A stretch of DNA of 64,000 bases. Origin: Nonomuraea sp. PA05. GTDB lineage: Bacteria > Actinomycetota > Actinomycetes > Streptosporangiales > Streptosporangiaceae. Both the position numbers and the translations under genes were made by a program. Position 1 is the first letter of the stretch; every line of letters begins with the position of its first letter. The DNA is taken from assembly GCF_008086045.1 (NCBI RefSeq), contig NZ_VSEY01000017.1, forward strand, positions 1-64,000, in the 5' to 3' direction. Positions 1-8,593 of the stretch are shown here, in pieces. A model generated the notes under the pieces. The model saw only the letters and a list, made by a program, of their open reading frames with translations, made no database searches and was not told the DNA's origin.

Positions 1-4
1 CGCT

Positions 5-1309
5 CTATTTTGCTATGACGGCCGGGCGATCCCCGAGACGTTCGGCGTCGTTGCGCGGGATCACCAGGGCCGCGACCAGACTGATGGCCGACACCACGGC
101 CAGGTAGGCAGTGATCGACAAGGACGTCCCGGTCGAGGCGAACAACGACGCGGCCACCAGCGGCGTGATCCCGCCGCCCAGCAGGGACGCGAGCTGGTAG
201 GCCACCGACGTGCCCGAGTACCGGATCGCCACCGGGAAGAAGCTCGCGGTCAGCGTCCCCTGAGGGGCGTGCGTCATGGCCAGCACGGCGCCCATCACCA
301 GCATGAACACCGCGATGAGCACGGGGTTGCCGGTGTTGACGACCGGCAGGATGGCCAGCGCGCCCGCCAGGAGCACCACCGAGCCCCAGGTGAAGACGGC
401 CCGCAGGCCCAGCCGGTCTCCGAGGTGCGCCCAGAGCGGCGCGGTCACCAGCCAGACGGCGGCGCCGCCGATCACGCAGGTCAGCAGGAACGTGCGCGAC
501 AGGCCCGCCGCGGACTCGCCGTAGCCGAGGATGTAGACCATGAAGATGTAGGCCAGGGCGCTGTTGCCGATGATCACCCCGATGGTGTGCACCACCTCGC
601 GCCAGTGTTCGCGCAGCACCACCGCGATCGGCAGTTTCACCGGCTTGCGGCGCTCCACGAGGTCGGCGTAGTCGGGGCTCTCCTCGATGCGCAGCCGCAG
701 GTACAGGCCCACCACCACGAGCACGATGCTGAGCAGGAACGGCACCCGCCAGCCCCATGCCATGAAGCTCTCCTCGCCCAGCAGGGACGAGGTGCCGAGG
801 AAGACGGCGTTGGCGCAGAGCATGCCCGCCGGGGTGCCCATCATCGGGAACGCCCCGTACAGGCCGCGCCGGCCCTTCGGCGCGTGCTCCATCGTCAGGA
901 CCACCGCGCCGCCCAGCTCGCCGCCGAGCCCGATGCCCTGGGCGATGCGCATCACCACGAGCAGGACGGCCGCCCACACGCCGAGCGTGTCGTACGTCGG
1001 CAGCACGCCGATCAGCGTGGTGCCGATCCCCATGATGAGCAGCGACACCACGAGCGTGTTGCGCCGCCCGATCCGGTCGCCGAAATGGCCGAACACGATG
1101 CCGCCGAGCGGCCTGGCGAGGAACCCGACGGTCATGGTGCCGAAGGAGGCGATGGAGCCGGCGACCGGATCCATGGCCGGGAAGAACTGCTTGTTGAAAA
1201 CGAGGGCGGCGGCCGTGCCGTACAGGAAGAAGTCGTACCACTCGATGGCGGTGCCGATGAAGGCCGCCCGCGAGACGCGGCGGGCGGCCTGGCGGCGGTC
1301 TGTGTCCAT
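5..1309 (-). CDS. MFS transporter, metabolite:H+ symporter (MHS) type
   Basis: This is a 434-residue, roughly 12-helix major facilitator protein resembling the metabolite:H+ symporters that take up shikimate, proline/betaine or aromatic acids. The loop 2-3 signature GHFGDRIGRR is at about residue 75, and an IEWYDFFLYG helix near residue 23 is typical of the MHS group. I chose the ATG at 1309 over the GTG one codon upstream. It is divergent from the 3-hydroxyanthranilate catabolic operon and shares its 160-bp upstream region. I infer that it imports an aromatic substrate or intermediate for that operon. The family is clear; the substrate is not. Confidence 0.85.
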   Translation of the reverse strand: MDTDRRQAARRVSRAAFIGTAIEWYDFFLYGTAAALVFNKQFFPAMDPVAGSIASFGTMTVGFLARPLGGIVFGHFGDRIGRRNTLVVSLLIMGIGTTLIGVLPTYDTLGVWAAVLLVVMRIAQGIGLGGELGGAVVLTMEHAPKGRRGLYGAFPMMGTPAGMLCANAVFLGTSSLLGEESFMAWGWRVPFLLSIVLVVVGLYLRLRIEESPDYADLVERRKPVKLPIAVVLREHWREVVHTIGVIIGNSALAYIFMVYILGYGESAAGLSRTFLLTCVIGGAAVWLVTAPLWAHLGDRLGLRAVFTWGSVVLLAGALAILPVVNTGNPVLIAVFMLVMGAVLAMTHAPQGTLTASFFPVAIRYSGTSVAYQLASLLGGGITPLVAASLFASTGTSLSITAYLAVVSAISLVAALVIPRNDAERLGDRPAVIAK

Positions 1310-1375
1310 CACACCTGTGCCTTCCGATGGGGGTAGGGACGAGGATGCACGCAGGTGGTATGCCAGGACGAATAC

Positions 1376-1396
1376 CTATATGCGCCCCAGATATAG
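1376..1396. promoter_or_regulatory. Inverted repeat in divergent promoter region
   Basis: CTATAT-N9-ATATAG lies between the divergent transporter and catabolic operon. A further ATATAT is at 1405-1410. This AT-rich patch stands out in GC-rich surroundings and could be a regulator site overlapping one or both promoters. No regulator gene is adjacent, so the binding protein is unknown. Confidence 0.4.
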
Positions 1397-1473
1397 CAGG
1401 ACGGATATATAACAAAGCGGAGATGGCCCGCCCTGATTTAGGTATTGGACTGTTATGGCGGACGATCACCACA

Positions 1474-2916
1474 ATGGCCGTCATGAAGCCCGCGCACTAC
1501 GTCAACGGCGTCTTCACGACGGCGGGGACGCCCTTCCCGCTCCGCTCACCCGCCGACGGACGCCAGATCGCCGCCGTACCCGAGGCCCCACGCGAGACGG
1601 TGGACGAGGCGGTGCGCGCCGCCCGCGCCGCGATGGACGGCGCCTGGGGCCGGACGAGCACCGAGGAGCGGTGCTCGTACCTGCGCCGGATCGCCGACGG
1701 CATCGAGGCCAGATTCGAGGAGTTCGTCGCCGCCGAGGTAGCCGACACCGGCAAGCCGCGCGAGCTGGCCGCGACGGTGGACATCCCGCGCGCCGCCGCC
1801 AACTTCCGCGCCTACGCCGACCTCGCCTACGGCCGCCCCGAACGCGCCTACCCGACCCACGTCCCCGGCTGGAGCGGCAGCGGCCACGCGCTGAACTACA
1901 CCGTGCGCCGCCCCCTCGGCGTGGTCGCCGTCATCTCGCCGTGGAACCTGCCGCTGCTCCTGCTCACCTGGAAGGTCGCGCCCGCGCTCGCCGCGGGCAA
2001 CGCCGTCGTCGCCAAGCCGTCGGAGGAGACCCCCTCGACCGCGACCCTGCTGGCCGAGGTGATCGACGCCGCGGGGCTGCCGGCGGGCGCGTTCAACCTC
2101 GTGCACGGCCACGGCGCCGGCGCGGCGGGGGAGCACCTGACCGCGCACCCGGGCGTGGACGCGATCGCCTTCACCGGCGCGTCCGCCACGGGCAGCGCCA
2201 TCATGCGCAACGCCGCCGCGCACGTCACCCCGGTCTCGTTCGAACTGGGCGGCAAGAACGCCGCCCTCGTCTTCGCCGACGCCGACCTGGAGGAGGCCGT
2301 CGAGGGCACGCTGCGCTCCAGCTTCACCCACTCGGGCCAGATCTGCCTGTGCACCGAGCGCGTCTACGTGCAGCGGCCGGTCTTCGACGCGTTCGTGAGC
2401 GCGCTCGCCGAGCGGGCCGCCGCGCTGCGCGACTACGGGCCGATGATCTCCGCCGAGCACCGCGACAAGGTGCTGTCGTACTACCGGCTGGCGGTCGAGG
2501 AGGGCGCGACGGTGCTGGCCGGGGGCGGTGTCCCGGAGTTCGGCGACGAGCGCGACGGCGGCTACCACGTCGAGCCGACCGTCATCACGGGGCTGCCGCA
2601 GAGCGCGCGGACCGTGCGTGAGGAGGTCTTCGGGCCGATCTGCCACGTGGCGCCGTTCGATGAGGAGGACGAGGCCGTCCGCCTGGCCAACGACAGCCCG
2701 TACGGGCTGGCCGCCACGGTCTGGACCATGGACCTGTCGCGCGCCCACCGCGTCGCGCCCCGCATCGAGGCCGGGATCGTCTGGGTGAACTGCTGGAACC
2801 TGCGCGACCTGCGCACCCCCTTCGGCGGCGTCAAGGCCTCCGGCATCGGCCGCGAGGGCGGCGAGTACTCGCTCGACTTCTTCTCCGAGCCCGTGAACGT
2901 GTGCGTCAAGATTTGA
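1474..2916 (+). CDS. 2-aminomuconate 6-semialdehyde dehydrogenase (ALDH family)
   Basis: This NAD-dependent aldehyde dehydrogenase has 480 residues from the ATG at 1474; the ATG at 1483 is an alternative. The frame stays open upstream, but that part has no family similarity. The general-base glutamate is in FELGGKN (about residue 257) and the catalytic cysteine in SGQICLC (about residue 291), a form typical of the aminomuconate/hydroxymuconate semialdehyde dehydrogenases. Its place at the head of a run containing 3-hydroxyanthranilate dioxygenase and ACMS decarboxylase indicates oxidation of 2-aminomuconate semialdehyde to 2-aminomuconate (NbaE/AmnC role). 2-Hydroxymuconate semialdehyde dehydrogenase activity is the alternative. 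Confidence 0.88.
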   Translation: MAVMKPAHYVNGVFTTAGTPFPLRSPADGRQIAAVPEAPRETVDEAVRAARAAMDGAWGRTSTEERCSYLRRIADGIEARFEEFVAAEVADTGKPRELAATVDIPRAAANFRAYADLAYGRPERAYPTHVPGWSGSGHALNYTVRRPLGVVAVISPWNLPLLLLTWKVAPALAAGNAVVAKPSEETPSTATLLAEVIDAAGLPAGAFNLVHGHGAGAAGEHLTAHPGVDAIAFTGASATGSAIMRNAAAHVTPVSFELGGKNAALVFADADLEEAVEGTLRSSFTHSGQICLCTERVYVQRPVFDAFVSALAERAAALRDYGPMISAEHRDKVLSYYRLAVEEGATVLAGGGVPEFGDERDGGYHVEPTVITGLPQSARTVREEVFGPICHVAPFDEEDEAVRLANDSPYGLAATVWTMDLSRAHRVAPRIEAGIVWVNCWNLRDLRTPFGGVKASGIGREGGEYSLDFFSEPVNVCVKI

Positions 2917-2924
2917 GGACCCCC

Positions 2925-3728
2925 GTGACTTCCGTGACAGACGACCATCGCGCCGCCGCCGCGCGGCTGCTGGCCGCGTACGCGTCAGGCCGGCCGTGCG
3001 AGCCGGTCCGTGACCTGGTCGACGGCCTGGAGGCCGCCTACGCCGTGCAGGGCCTGCTCACCGAGCGGTGGCTCGGCGAGGGCCGGCGGCTCACCGGCCG
3101 CAAGATCGGCCTGACCAGCAGGGCCGTGCAGGAGCAGCTCGGCGTCGGCTCGCCCGACTTCGGCGCGTTGTTCGCCGACATGGCCGTGCCCGACGGCGCG
3201 GAGATCCCCGCCGGAGCCGTGCTCCAGCCGCGCGCCGAGGCCGAGGTCGCCCTCGTGCTGGAGCGCGACCTGCCGCACGAGCGGCACACCGTCGCCGACG
3301 TGATCGCCGCGACCGCGTTCGCGCTGCCCGCCGTCGAGGTGGTCGGCAGCCGCATCCGCGACTGGGACATCACGCTGGCCGACACCGTCGCCGACAACGC
3401 CTCCTCCGGCCTGTACGTGCTCGGCACCCGCCCCGTCCTCCTGCGCGAGGTGGACCTGCGGATGGCCGGGATGGTCATCGAGCGGCGCGGCGAACAGGTC
3501 TCGACCGGCATCGGCTCGGCCTGCCTCGGCCACCCGCTGCACGCCGCCGTCTGGCTGGCCGACACGCTCGCCGCGCTCGGGCAGCCGCTCCGGGCCGGCG
3601 ACACGGTGCTGACCGGGGCGCTCGGACCTGTCGTCCCGGTACGGCCCGGTGATGTGCTGGAGGCCCGCATCGACGGGCTCGGAGACGTACGCGCGGCCTT
3701 CGCCGCCGCGGAAGGGGGAACCCCGTGA
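2925..3728 (+). CDS. 2-keto-4-pentenoate hydratase
   Basis: This is a 267-residue MhpD-family hydratase that adds water to 2-oxopent-4-enoate to give 4-hydroxy-2-oxovalerate. The conserved GRKIGLTSRAVQEQLGV and PDFGALFADM segments (about residues 55-88) and the acidic PRAEAEVALVLE metal-site region are present. I chose GTG 2925 because GAGGAC sits just upstream and because the earlier GTG at 2901 would lie inside the dehydrogenase gene. Its stop overlaps the GTG of the decarboxylase. In this pathway it acts after the decarboxylase, and the two enzymes usually form a complex. Confidence 0.88.
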   Translation: MTSVTDDHRAAAARLLAAYASGRPCEPVRDLVDGLEAAYAVQGLLTERWLGEGRRLTGRKIGLTSRAVQEQLGVGSPDFGALFADMAVPDGAEIPAGAVLQPRAEAEVALVLERDLPHERHTVADVIAATAFALPAVEVVGSRIRDWDITLADTVADNASSGLYVLGTRPVLLREVDLRMAGMVIERRGEQVSTGIGSACLGHPLHAAVWLADTLAALGQPLRAGDTVLTGALGPVVPVRPGDVLEARIDGLGDVRAAFAAAEGGTP

Positions 3729-4462
3729 ACGCGCTGGCCGAACTCCTGGACGAGGCCACCCTGGCGGGCCGCGCCATCCCGCGGCTGACCGACACGGCCG
3801 ACCTCGACGTGCCCGCCGCCTACCAGGTGCAACGCGCCACCGTCGAGCGGCGGCTGGCCCGCGGCGAGCGGATCATCGGCGTCAAGATGGGCTTCACCAG
3901 CCGCGCCAAGATGGTGCAGATGGGCGTGGACGACGTCATCTGGGGCCTGCTCACCGACGCCATGCTCGTCCAGCACGACCTCGACATCGCCGGGCTCATC
4001 CACCCGCGGATCGAGCCGGAGATCGCGTTCCTGCTGGAGCGGCCCGTCCGCACCCCGGCCGACGCCGCGGCGGCCGTCGGCGGCGTCGCCGTCGGCTACG
4101 AGGTGCTCGACTCCCGCTACGAGGGCTTCAGCTTCACCCTGGCCGACGTCATCGCCGACAACGCCTCGGCCAGCGGCTTCGGCCACGGCCCCTGGCACCG
4201 CCCGCGCGACGTCGCCAACCTCGGCCTGGTCATGGAGATCGACGGCCGCGCCGTGGCGAGCGGCTCGTCGGCCGCCATCCTCGGCGACCCGCTCCGCTCC
4301 CTGACCGCCGCCGCCCGGCTGGCCTCCGCCGCAGGCATCGAGCTGCAGCCCGGCTGGGTCGTGCTCGCGGGCGCGGCCACCGCCGCCGTCCCGCTGCCCG
4401 CCGGGGCGCACGTACGCATCGCCGCGGCCGGGCTCGGCCACGTGGAGGTGACCACCCGATGA
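3725..4462 (+). CDS. 4-oxalocrotonate decarboxylase (2-oxo-3-hexenedioate decarboxylase)
   Basis: This 245-residue enzyme is a fumarylacetoacetate-hydrolase-fold paralog of the preceding hydratase. It carries GVKMGFTSRAKMVQMGV followed by DDVIWGLLTDAM, diagnostic of the decarboxylase branch, and the HPRIEPEIAFLLE metal-binding stretch. It decarboxylates 2-oxo-3-hexenedioate to 2-oxopent-4-enoate. The GTG start overlaps the upstream stop as GTGA, and its own stop overlaps the RidA gene, so the genes are translationally coupled. It corresponds to NbaG/AmnE in the aminomuconate pathway. Confidence 0.88.
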   Translation: MNALAELLDEATLAGRAIPRLTDTADLDVPAAYQVQRATVERRLARGERIIGVKMGFTSRAKMVQMGVDDVIWGLLTDAMLVQHDLDIAGLIHPRIEPEIAFLLERPVRTPADAAAAVGGVAVGYEVLDSRYEGFSFTLADVIADNASASGFGHGPWHRPRDVANLGLVMEIDGRAVASGSSAAILGDPLRSLTAAARLASAAGIELQPGWVVLAGAATAAVPLPAGAHVRIAAAGLGHVEVTTR

Positions 4463-4887
4463 CGAACGACGCTCTGCTGGTCGAGGGCAAAGCCCGCCCC
4501 CGTGGCCGGTTCCCGCACGTCAGGCGGGCGGGTGAGTTCGTGTTCGTCTCCGGCACCAGCTCGCGCCGCCCCGACGGCAGCTTCGCCGGGGCCGCCGCGG
4601 ACGAGCTGGGCACCACCAGCCTCGACATCCGCGAGCAGACCAGGGCCGTCATCGAGAACGTCGCCGACCTGCTCGCCGCCGCCGGAGGAAGCCTGGCCGA
4701 CGTGGTCAGCGTGACCACGTACCTGGTCAACATGAACGACTTCGGCGGCTACAACGAGGTCTACGGCGAGTTCTTCGACGAGAGCGGCCCCGCCCGCACC
4801 ACGGTCGCCGTCCACCAGCTCCCGCACCCGCACCTGCTCATCGAGATCTCCTGCATCGCCCACCTACCGCAAAGGAGCCGGCCATGA
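4459..4887 (+). CDS. RidA-family deaminase, probable 2-aminomuconate deaminase
   Basis: This 142-residue YjgF/YER057c/RidA-family protein contains GEFVFVSGTSS near residue 30 and ends in HPHLLIEISCIAHL, a variant of the usual family C-terminus. RidA proteins often hydrolyse enamines or imines. In this gene order the matching step is release of ammonia from 2-aminomuconate to give 4-oxalocrotonate (NbaF/AmnD role). The start ATG at 4459 overlaps the decarboxylase stop, and its TGA overlaps the dioxygenase start. The specific reaction is inferred from context. Confidence 0.82.
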   Translation: MTNDALLVEGKARPRGRFPHVRRAGEFVFVSGTSSRRPDGSFAGAAADELGTTSLDIREQTRAVIENVADLLAAAGGSLADVVSVTTYLVNMNDFGGYNEVYGEFFDESGPARTTVAVHQLPHPHLLIEISCIAHLPQRSRP

Positions 4888-5426
4888 TGCCCCCCTTCAA
4901 CCTCCAGGCGTGGATCGACGAGCACCAGGATCTGCTCAAGCCGCCGGTCGGCAACGCGCAGATCTGGAAGGACGCCGACCTCATGGTCACCGTCGTGGGC
5001 GGCCCCAACCAGCGCACCGACTTCCACGACGACCCCATCGAGGAGTTCTTCTACCAGCTCAAGGGCGGCATGGTGCTGCGGGTGATGGAGGAGGAGGGCA
5101 AGCCGCCAGTGGACGTCCAGATCAGGGAGGGCGACGTCTTCCTGCTGCCGCCGCACGTCCGGCACTCGCCGCAGCGGCCGGTGCCCGGCTCGATCGGCCT
5201 GGTCGTCGAGTTCGCCAGGCCGCAGGGCCACCTGGACGCCTTCGAGTGGTACTGCGTGAACTGCCACCGGCTCGTCCACCGGGCCGAGGTGCAGCTCGAG
5301 TCGATCGTGGACGACCTGCCGCCCGTCTTCCGCGCCTTCCACGAGGGCGACCGCACCTGCCCGCACTGCGGCGCCGAGCACCCCGGCAAGGACTGGCCCG
5401 ACGAGCTGCGGCCGGTGGTCCGGTGA
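4884..5426 (+). CDS. nbaC: 3-hydroxyanthranilate 3,4-dioxygenase
   Basis: This 180-residue bacterial 3-hydroxyanthranilate dioxygenase is a cupin that opens the ring to 2-amino-3-carboxymuconate semialdehyde. The catalytic Fe ligands are visible as FHDDPIEEFFYQLKG (His48, Glu53/54) and PPHVRHSP (His91 or His94). The C-terminus carries two Cys pairs, CVNC and CPHC, forming the rubredoxin-like iron site found in bacterial members. AAAGGAG precedes the ATG. The gene is coupled on both sides (ATGA upstream, GTGA downstream). It is the pathway-defining enzyme of the operon. Confidence 0.95.
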   Translation: MMPPFNLQAWIDEHQDLLKPPVGNAQIWKDADLMVTVVGGPNQRTDFHDDPIEEFFYQLKGGMVLRVMEEEGKPPVDVQIREGDVFLLPPHVRHSPQRPVPGSIGLVVEFARPQGHLDAFEWYCVNCHRLVHRAEVQLESIVDDLPPVFRAFHEGDRTCPHCGAEHPGKDWPDELRPVVR

Positions 5427-6406
5427 CGGTGATCGACGTCCACACGCACGTCTTCCCGCGGATCTCCCGCGAGGAGGCCAGGACGCTCGCCGGAGCCGGC
5501 GAGCCCTGGCTGCGCGACGGCATGATGATGAGCGGCGAGGACGACTACCGCCCCGTCACGCCCGAGCTGTGGGACGCCGGGGCCCGCGTGGCCGCCATGG
5601 ACAGGACCGGCGTGGACGTGCAGGCGGTCTCCTCGACACCGCTGCTGTTCGGCTACGCCGCCGACGCGGCCCGCGCGGCCGAGTGGTGCGCCATGGTCAA
5701 CGACCGCATCCTGGCCTACTGCGCGCAGGCCCCCGACCGGCTGCTGCCGCTGTGCCAGGTGCCGTTGCAGGACGCGGGCCTGGCCGCCAGGACCGTCACC
5801 GAGGCCAAGGCCGCCGGGCACCGCGGCGTGCACATCGGCAACCACGTCGGCCCGCGCAACCTGGACGACCCGGACATCGTCGAGTTCCTCACGCACTGCG
5901 CCGAGCAGGACATGCCGGTGCTCGTGCACCCCTGGGACATGCTGGGCGCCGACCGCATGTCAGGCCACATGCTGCCGTGGCTGGTCGGCATGGCGGCCGA
6001 GACGCAGCTGGGCATCCTGTCGCTGATGCTCTCCGGAGCGTTCGAGCGGCTGCCGCGCTCGTTGCGGCTGTGCTTCTGCCACGGCGGGGGCAGCTTCGCC
6101 TTCCTGCTCGGACGGGCCGACAACGCCTGGCACAACCGCGACCTCGTCCGCGCGCACTCGCCCCGGCCGCCGTCGGCGTACACCGACCGGTTCTTCGTCG
6201 ACTCGGCCGTGTTCGACCCGCGTGCCCTGCGGCTGCTGGTGGAGGTGATGGGGGCCGAGCGGGTGATGCTGGGCACCGACTTCCCGTTCCCGCTGGGTGA
6301 GCTGGAGCCGGGCGCGGTCGTGCGGGCCTGCCCCGAGCTGGACGACGCCGCCCGCGCCGCCGTCCTCGGCGGCAACGCCGCGGCCTTCCTCGGGCTCGCC
6401 CGATGA
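5423..6406 (+). CDS. nbaD: 2-amino-3-carboxymuconate-6-semialdehyde decarboxylase
   Basis: This 327-residue amidohydrolase-superfamily decarboxylase (ACMSD) starts at GTG 5423, which overlaps the dioxygenase stop. The N-terminal IDVHTHVFPR supplies the HxH zinc ligands. HPWD (about residue 175), the FCHGGG motif and the late metal-site aspartate in GTDFPFPLG are also present. It removes the carboxyl group from ACMS to yield 2-aminomuconate semialdehyde, the substrate of the dehydrogenase encoded at the operon head. Decarboxylation diverts ACMS away from spontaneous closure to quinolinate, so the operon is catabolic rather than NAD-biosynthetic. Confidence 0.93.
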   Translation: MTVIDVHTHVFPRISREEARTLAGAGEPWLRDGMMMSGEDDYRPVTPELWDAGARVAAMDRTGVDVQAVSSTPLLFGYAADAARAAEWCAMVNDRILAYCAQAPDRLLPLCQVPLQDAGLAARTVTEAKAAGHRGVHIGNHVGPRNLDDPDIVEFLTHCAEQDMPVLVHPWDMLGADRMSGHMLPWLVGMAAETQLGILSLMLSGAFERLPRSLRLCFCHGGGSFAFLLGRADNAWHNRDLVRAHSPRPPSAYTDRFFVDSAVFDPRALRLLVEVMGAERVMLGTDFPFPLGELEPGAVVRACPELDDAARAAVLGGNAAAFLGLAR

Positions 6407-7590
6407 CGCTCGCCCGCACACCGCTGGGCACGTTGCGCGGCCTCACCGCCGGTGGGGTGACGGCGTTCAAGGGCGTGCGGTACGCCGCGCCCGCCCGGCG
6501 CCTGGCCGCGCCGGAGCCCGCCCTGCCCTGGGACGGCGTGCGGGACGCCGTCGCGCCCGGCCCGCCCGCGCCGCAGCGGCCCGGCCGCATGGCCTGGGTG
6601 CCGGGCCTGGAGCTCGACCCCGCCACCTCCGGCGAGGACTGCCTGTACCTCAACGTCTGGACCCCCTCCTGCGAGGGCAGCCGGCCGGTGCTGGTGTTCC
6701 TGCACGGCGGCGCGTTCGTGTTCGGCTCCGGAGCCCAGGCCATGTACGACGGCACCGCCCTCGCCCGCGACCACGGCCTCGTCGTGGTCACCGTCAACTA
6801 CCGGCTCGGCCTGCCCGGCCTCTGGTACGGCGACGGCGCACCCGCCAACCTGGCCCTGCGCGACCAGATCGCCGCCCTGGAATGGGTACGCGGCAATGTG
6901 GCGGCCTTCGGCGGCGACCCAGCCCGGGTCACCCTGGCCGGCCACTCCGCGGGCGGCACCTGCGTCCTGGCCCTCATGACCTGCGCCCCCGGCCTGTTCG
7001 CCAGGGCCGCGGCGATGAGCCCCGTCCCGTACGGCTTCCACACCCACGACCAGGCCCGCGCGTGGACGGGGGCGGCCGTCGCGGCGCTCGGCGGCCGGGA
7101 CCCCGCGCGGGTGCCGCTCGCGGACCTGCTGGCCGCCGAGGCCGCCGCCGTGGGTGCCTGTGGCGCGGCCGGCGGGCTGCTGCCCGTGGCGCCCGTCGTG
7201 GACGGCGACCTGCTGGCCGTCCACCCCATGGACGCCATTCGCACGGGCGCCGCCGCCCAGGTGCCGCTCCTGGTGACGACGACCGCGGAGGAGACCCAGC
7301 TGTTCACCGCCATCGGACAGGACGGCCTGGACACCCAGGAGATCTTCGGCGGCCCCGCCGACGAGATCGTCACCGCCCACCGCGCTCCCGCCCGGCACCT
7401 GCTCTGCCGGCACCGCTCGCCGATGAGCCACGGCGGGGTCGCGCTGGGGGCGTGCCACCTCGTGGATGTGCCCCTCTACTTCGGCACCCACGGCACCTGT
7501 CTCACGGGGGCCGGGCCGGAGGTGGTGGCGATGGCACGGTCCATGGGCGACGAGTTCGCCCGGTTCTGCCGTGGTGGGGAGGAGGAATGA
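6403..7590 (+). CDS. Type-B carboxylesterase/para-nitrobenzyl-esterase family hydrolase
   Basis: This is an alpha/beta-hydrolase of the type-B carboxylesterase family. It has LVFLHGGAFVFGSG for the oxyanion hole (about residue 103) and the nucleophile elbow GHSAGG (about residue 184). At 395 residues it is shorter than the usual 480-520, mainly in the middle and C-terminal part, so it may be a compact variant. The ATG overlaps the ACMSD stop, making it the last intact gene of the operon. Its job is unknown; hydrolysis of an ester or amide precursor such as N-formylkynurenine is possible but only suggested by position. Confidence 0.8.
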   Translation: MTLARTPLGTLRGLTAGGVTAFKGVRYAAPARRLAAPEPALPWDGVRDAVAPGPPAPQRPGRMAWVPGLELDPATSGEDCLYLNVWTPSCEGSRPVLVFLHGGAFVFGSGAQAMYDGTALARDHGLVVVTVNYRLGLPGLWYGDGAPANLALRDQIAALEWVRGNVAAFGGDPARVTLAGHSAGGTCVLALMTCAPGLFARAAAMSPVPYGFHTHDQARAWTGAAVAALGGRDPARVPLADLLAAEAAAVGACGAAGGLLPVAPVVDGDLLAVHPMDAIRTGAAAQVPLLVTTTAEETQLFTAIGQDGLDTQEIFGGPADEIVTAHRAPARHLLCRHRSPMSHGGVALGACHLVDVPLYFGTHGTCLTGAGPEVVAMARSMGDEFARFCRGGEEE

Positions 7591-7679
7591 GCAGAGCCGA
7601 GGTCGGCCCACATCCGACCTGGATCAAGGTGATCTGAAACGCTGGAGGCCGCCGCGATGGCCGACATCGATCCCCGCCG

Positions 7680-7845
7680 CCGGACCCGACGTCAACATGG
7701 TGACTTGCGGCGGCCAGGCCACCGGGCCGATCGTGACCGCCGTCTCCCGAGATCGTCGCCTTGATCGCCCTTACAGCCCATGCCGGCAATCTCGACATCA
7801 TGACGTCGGCGGCGCTACGGGTCGCGGCGAGGATGGCCGCACGAC
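7680..7845 (+). pseudogene. Remnant of acetaldehyde dehydrogenase (acylating), MhpF/NbaJ type
   Basis: Two pieces of an acylating acetaldehyde dehydrogenase remain. VNMVTCGGQATGPIVTAVSR at about 7691-7747 matches the conserved active-site cysteine segment. HAGNLDIMTSAALRVAARMA at 7779-7838 matches the C-terminal segment of MhpF. They are in different frames, and the roughly 150 residues normally between them are missing. The position directly after the catabolic operon fits the final step, acetaldehyde to acetyl-CoA. It cannot encode an enzyme. Confidence 0.85.
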
Positions 7846-7849
7846 GAGT

Positions 7850-8059
7850 CTCCACGTCCAGGACGTGACCCTGCGCGACGGCATGCACGCCTTCAGGCAC
7901 CGCCATACGACCGCCCAGGTCCCTGAGATCACCGCCGCCTCCGCCCTTTCGTCGCTGCTGCCCGGCATCGGCACCCTCGCCGATCCGCGCCTCGCCCACC
8001 CGCTCGGCGTACGGCCCGTGCGCGTGGCCACCCACTGCACCGAGGCTCGCGACGGATGA
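7850..8059 (+). pseudogene. Remnant of 4-hydroxy-2-oxovalerate aldolase, MhpE/NbaI type
   Basis: The open frame begins LHVQDVTLRDGMHAFRHRHT, matching the N-terminus of MhpE aldolases (DVTLRDGMHAIRHQY). It then jumps to LLPGIGTLADP and VRVATHCTEA, which in intact aldolases lie about 60 residues further on, and soon ends at the TGA at 8057. A large internal deletion and loss of the C-terminal two thirds make it nonfunctional. It directly follows the acetaldehyde dehydrogenase remnant, the usual gene order for this channelled enzyme pair. Confidence 0.88.
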
Positions 8060-8593
8060 TGCGGCCGGTCACCCGCTCGAGCCGGCGCACATCCTTCGCA
8101 GGCCCGGTCGCGGTCACGACGTGCTGCCGGAACAACAGGGCGCCGCCGTGCCGGTGCGCGCCCCGCGCACCAGAAGGCAGACGAATCCCGCCCTTTGGTG
8201 AGAAGGAGCACACGCCGACGGTTGAACACTCCGCCGACATGTCTCGTGCAAGCGGGCGAACGCCTGGAGTACGTCTACGAGATCAAGGTGCCGTAGGGCA
8301 GCAGCGACGCACCTCGTACCAGACCTCGCCCAGCCGGGCGTGCAGCTCCCGCGTCCTGGCGAACAGCCAGCGCGGGCTGCCCGCGGTCAGTTCCACTGGC
8401 TCGACGCGCAGGCCATCAGCCCTCCACCAAGTAGCGGCCCATCACGCCGCCGGTCACCGCGACGGTGCCAGATGCTGATCCCGGTGACTGAGGGTGGCGC
8501 CCAGAAAGCTCAGATGCCGTAACAAACGCCCACGCCCGGTAAAGTAGCGATCTTCGGCGGACGCGAGTTCCCGGAGTCCTGCGAGGCCAACCC
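8060..8593. other. Degraded intergenic sequence
   Basis: I find no intact gene here. A short open stretch on the plus strand ending at the TAG at 8294 reads VQAGERLEYVYEIKVP, which looks like the C-terminal end of an unidentified protein. The minus strand has short protein-like stretches without start or context. The region is probably debris beyond the decayed operon end. Confidence 0.5.

Noticed and set aside
269..1336. Long plus-strand open frame opposite the MFS gene
   Set aside because: His/Arg/Gln/Asp-rich composition with no domain; the reverse strand encodes a clear membrane transporter. It is an effect of high GC third positions.
7466..8059. A 197-codon intact gene here
   Set aside because: Its open frame merely strings together MhpF and MhpE fragments and non-homologous sequence; it overlaps the esterase and lacks a plausible start.
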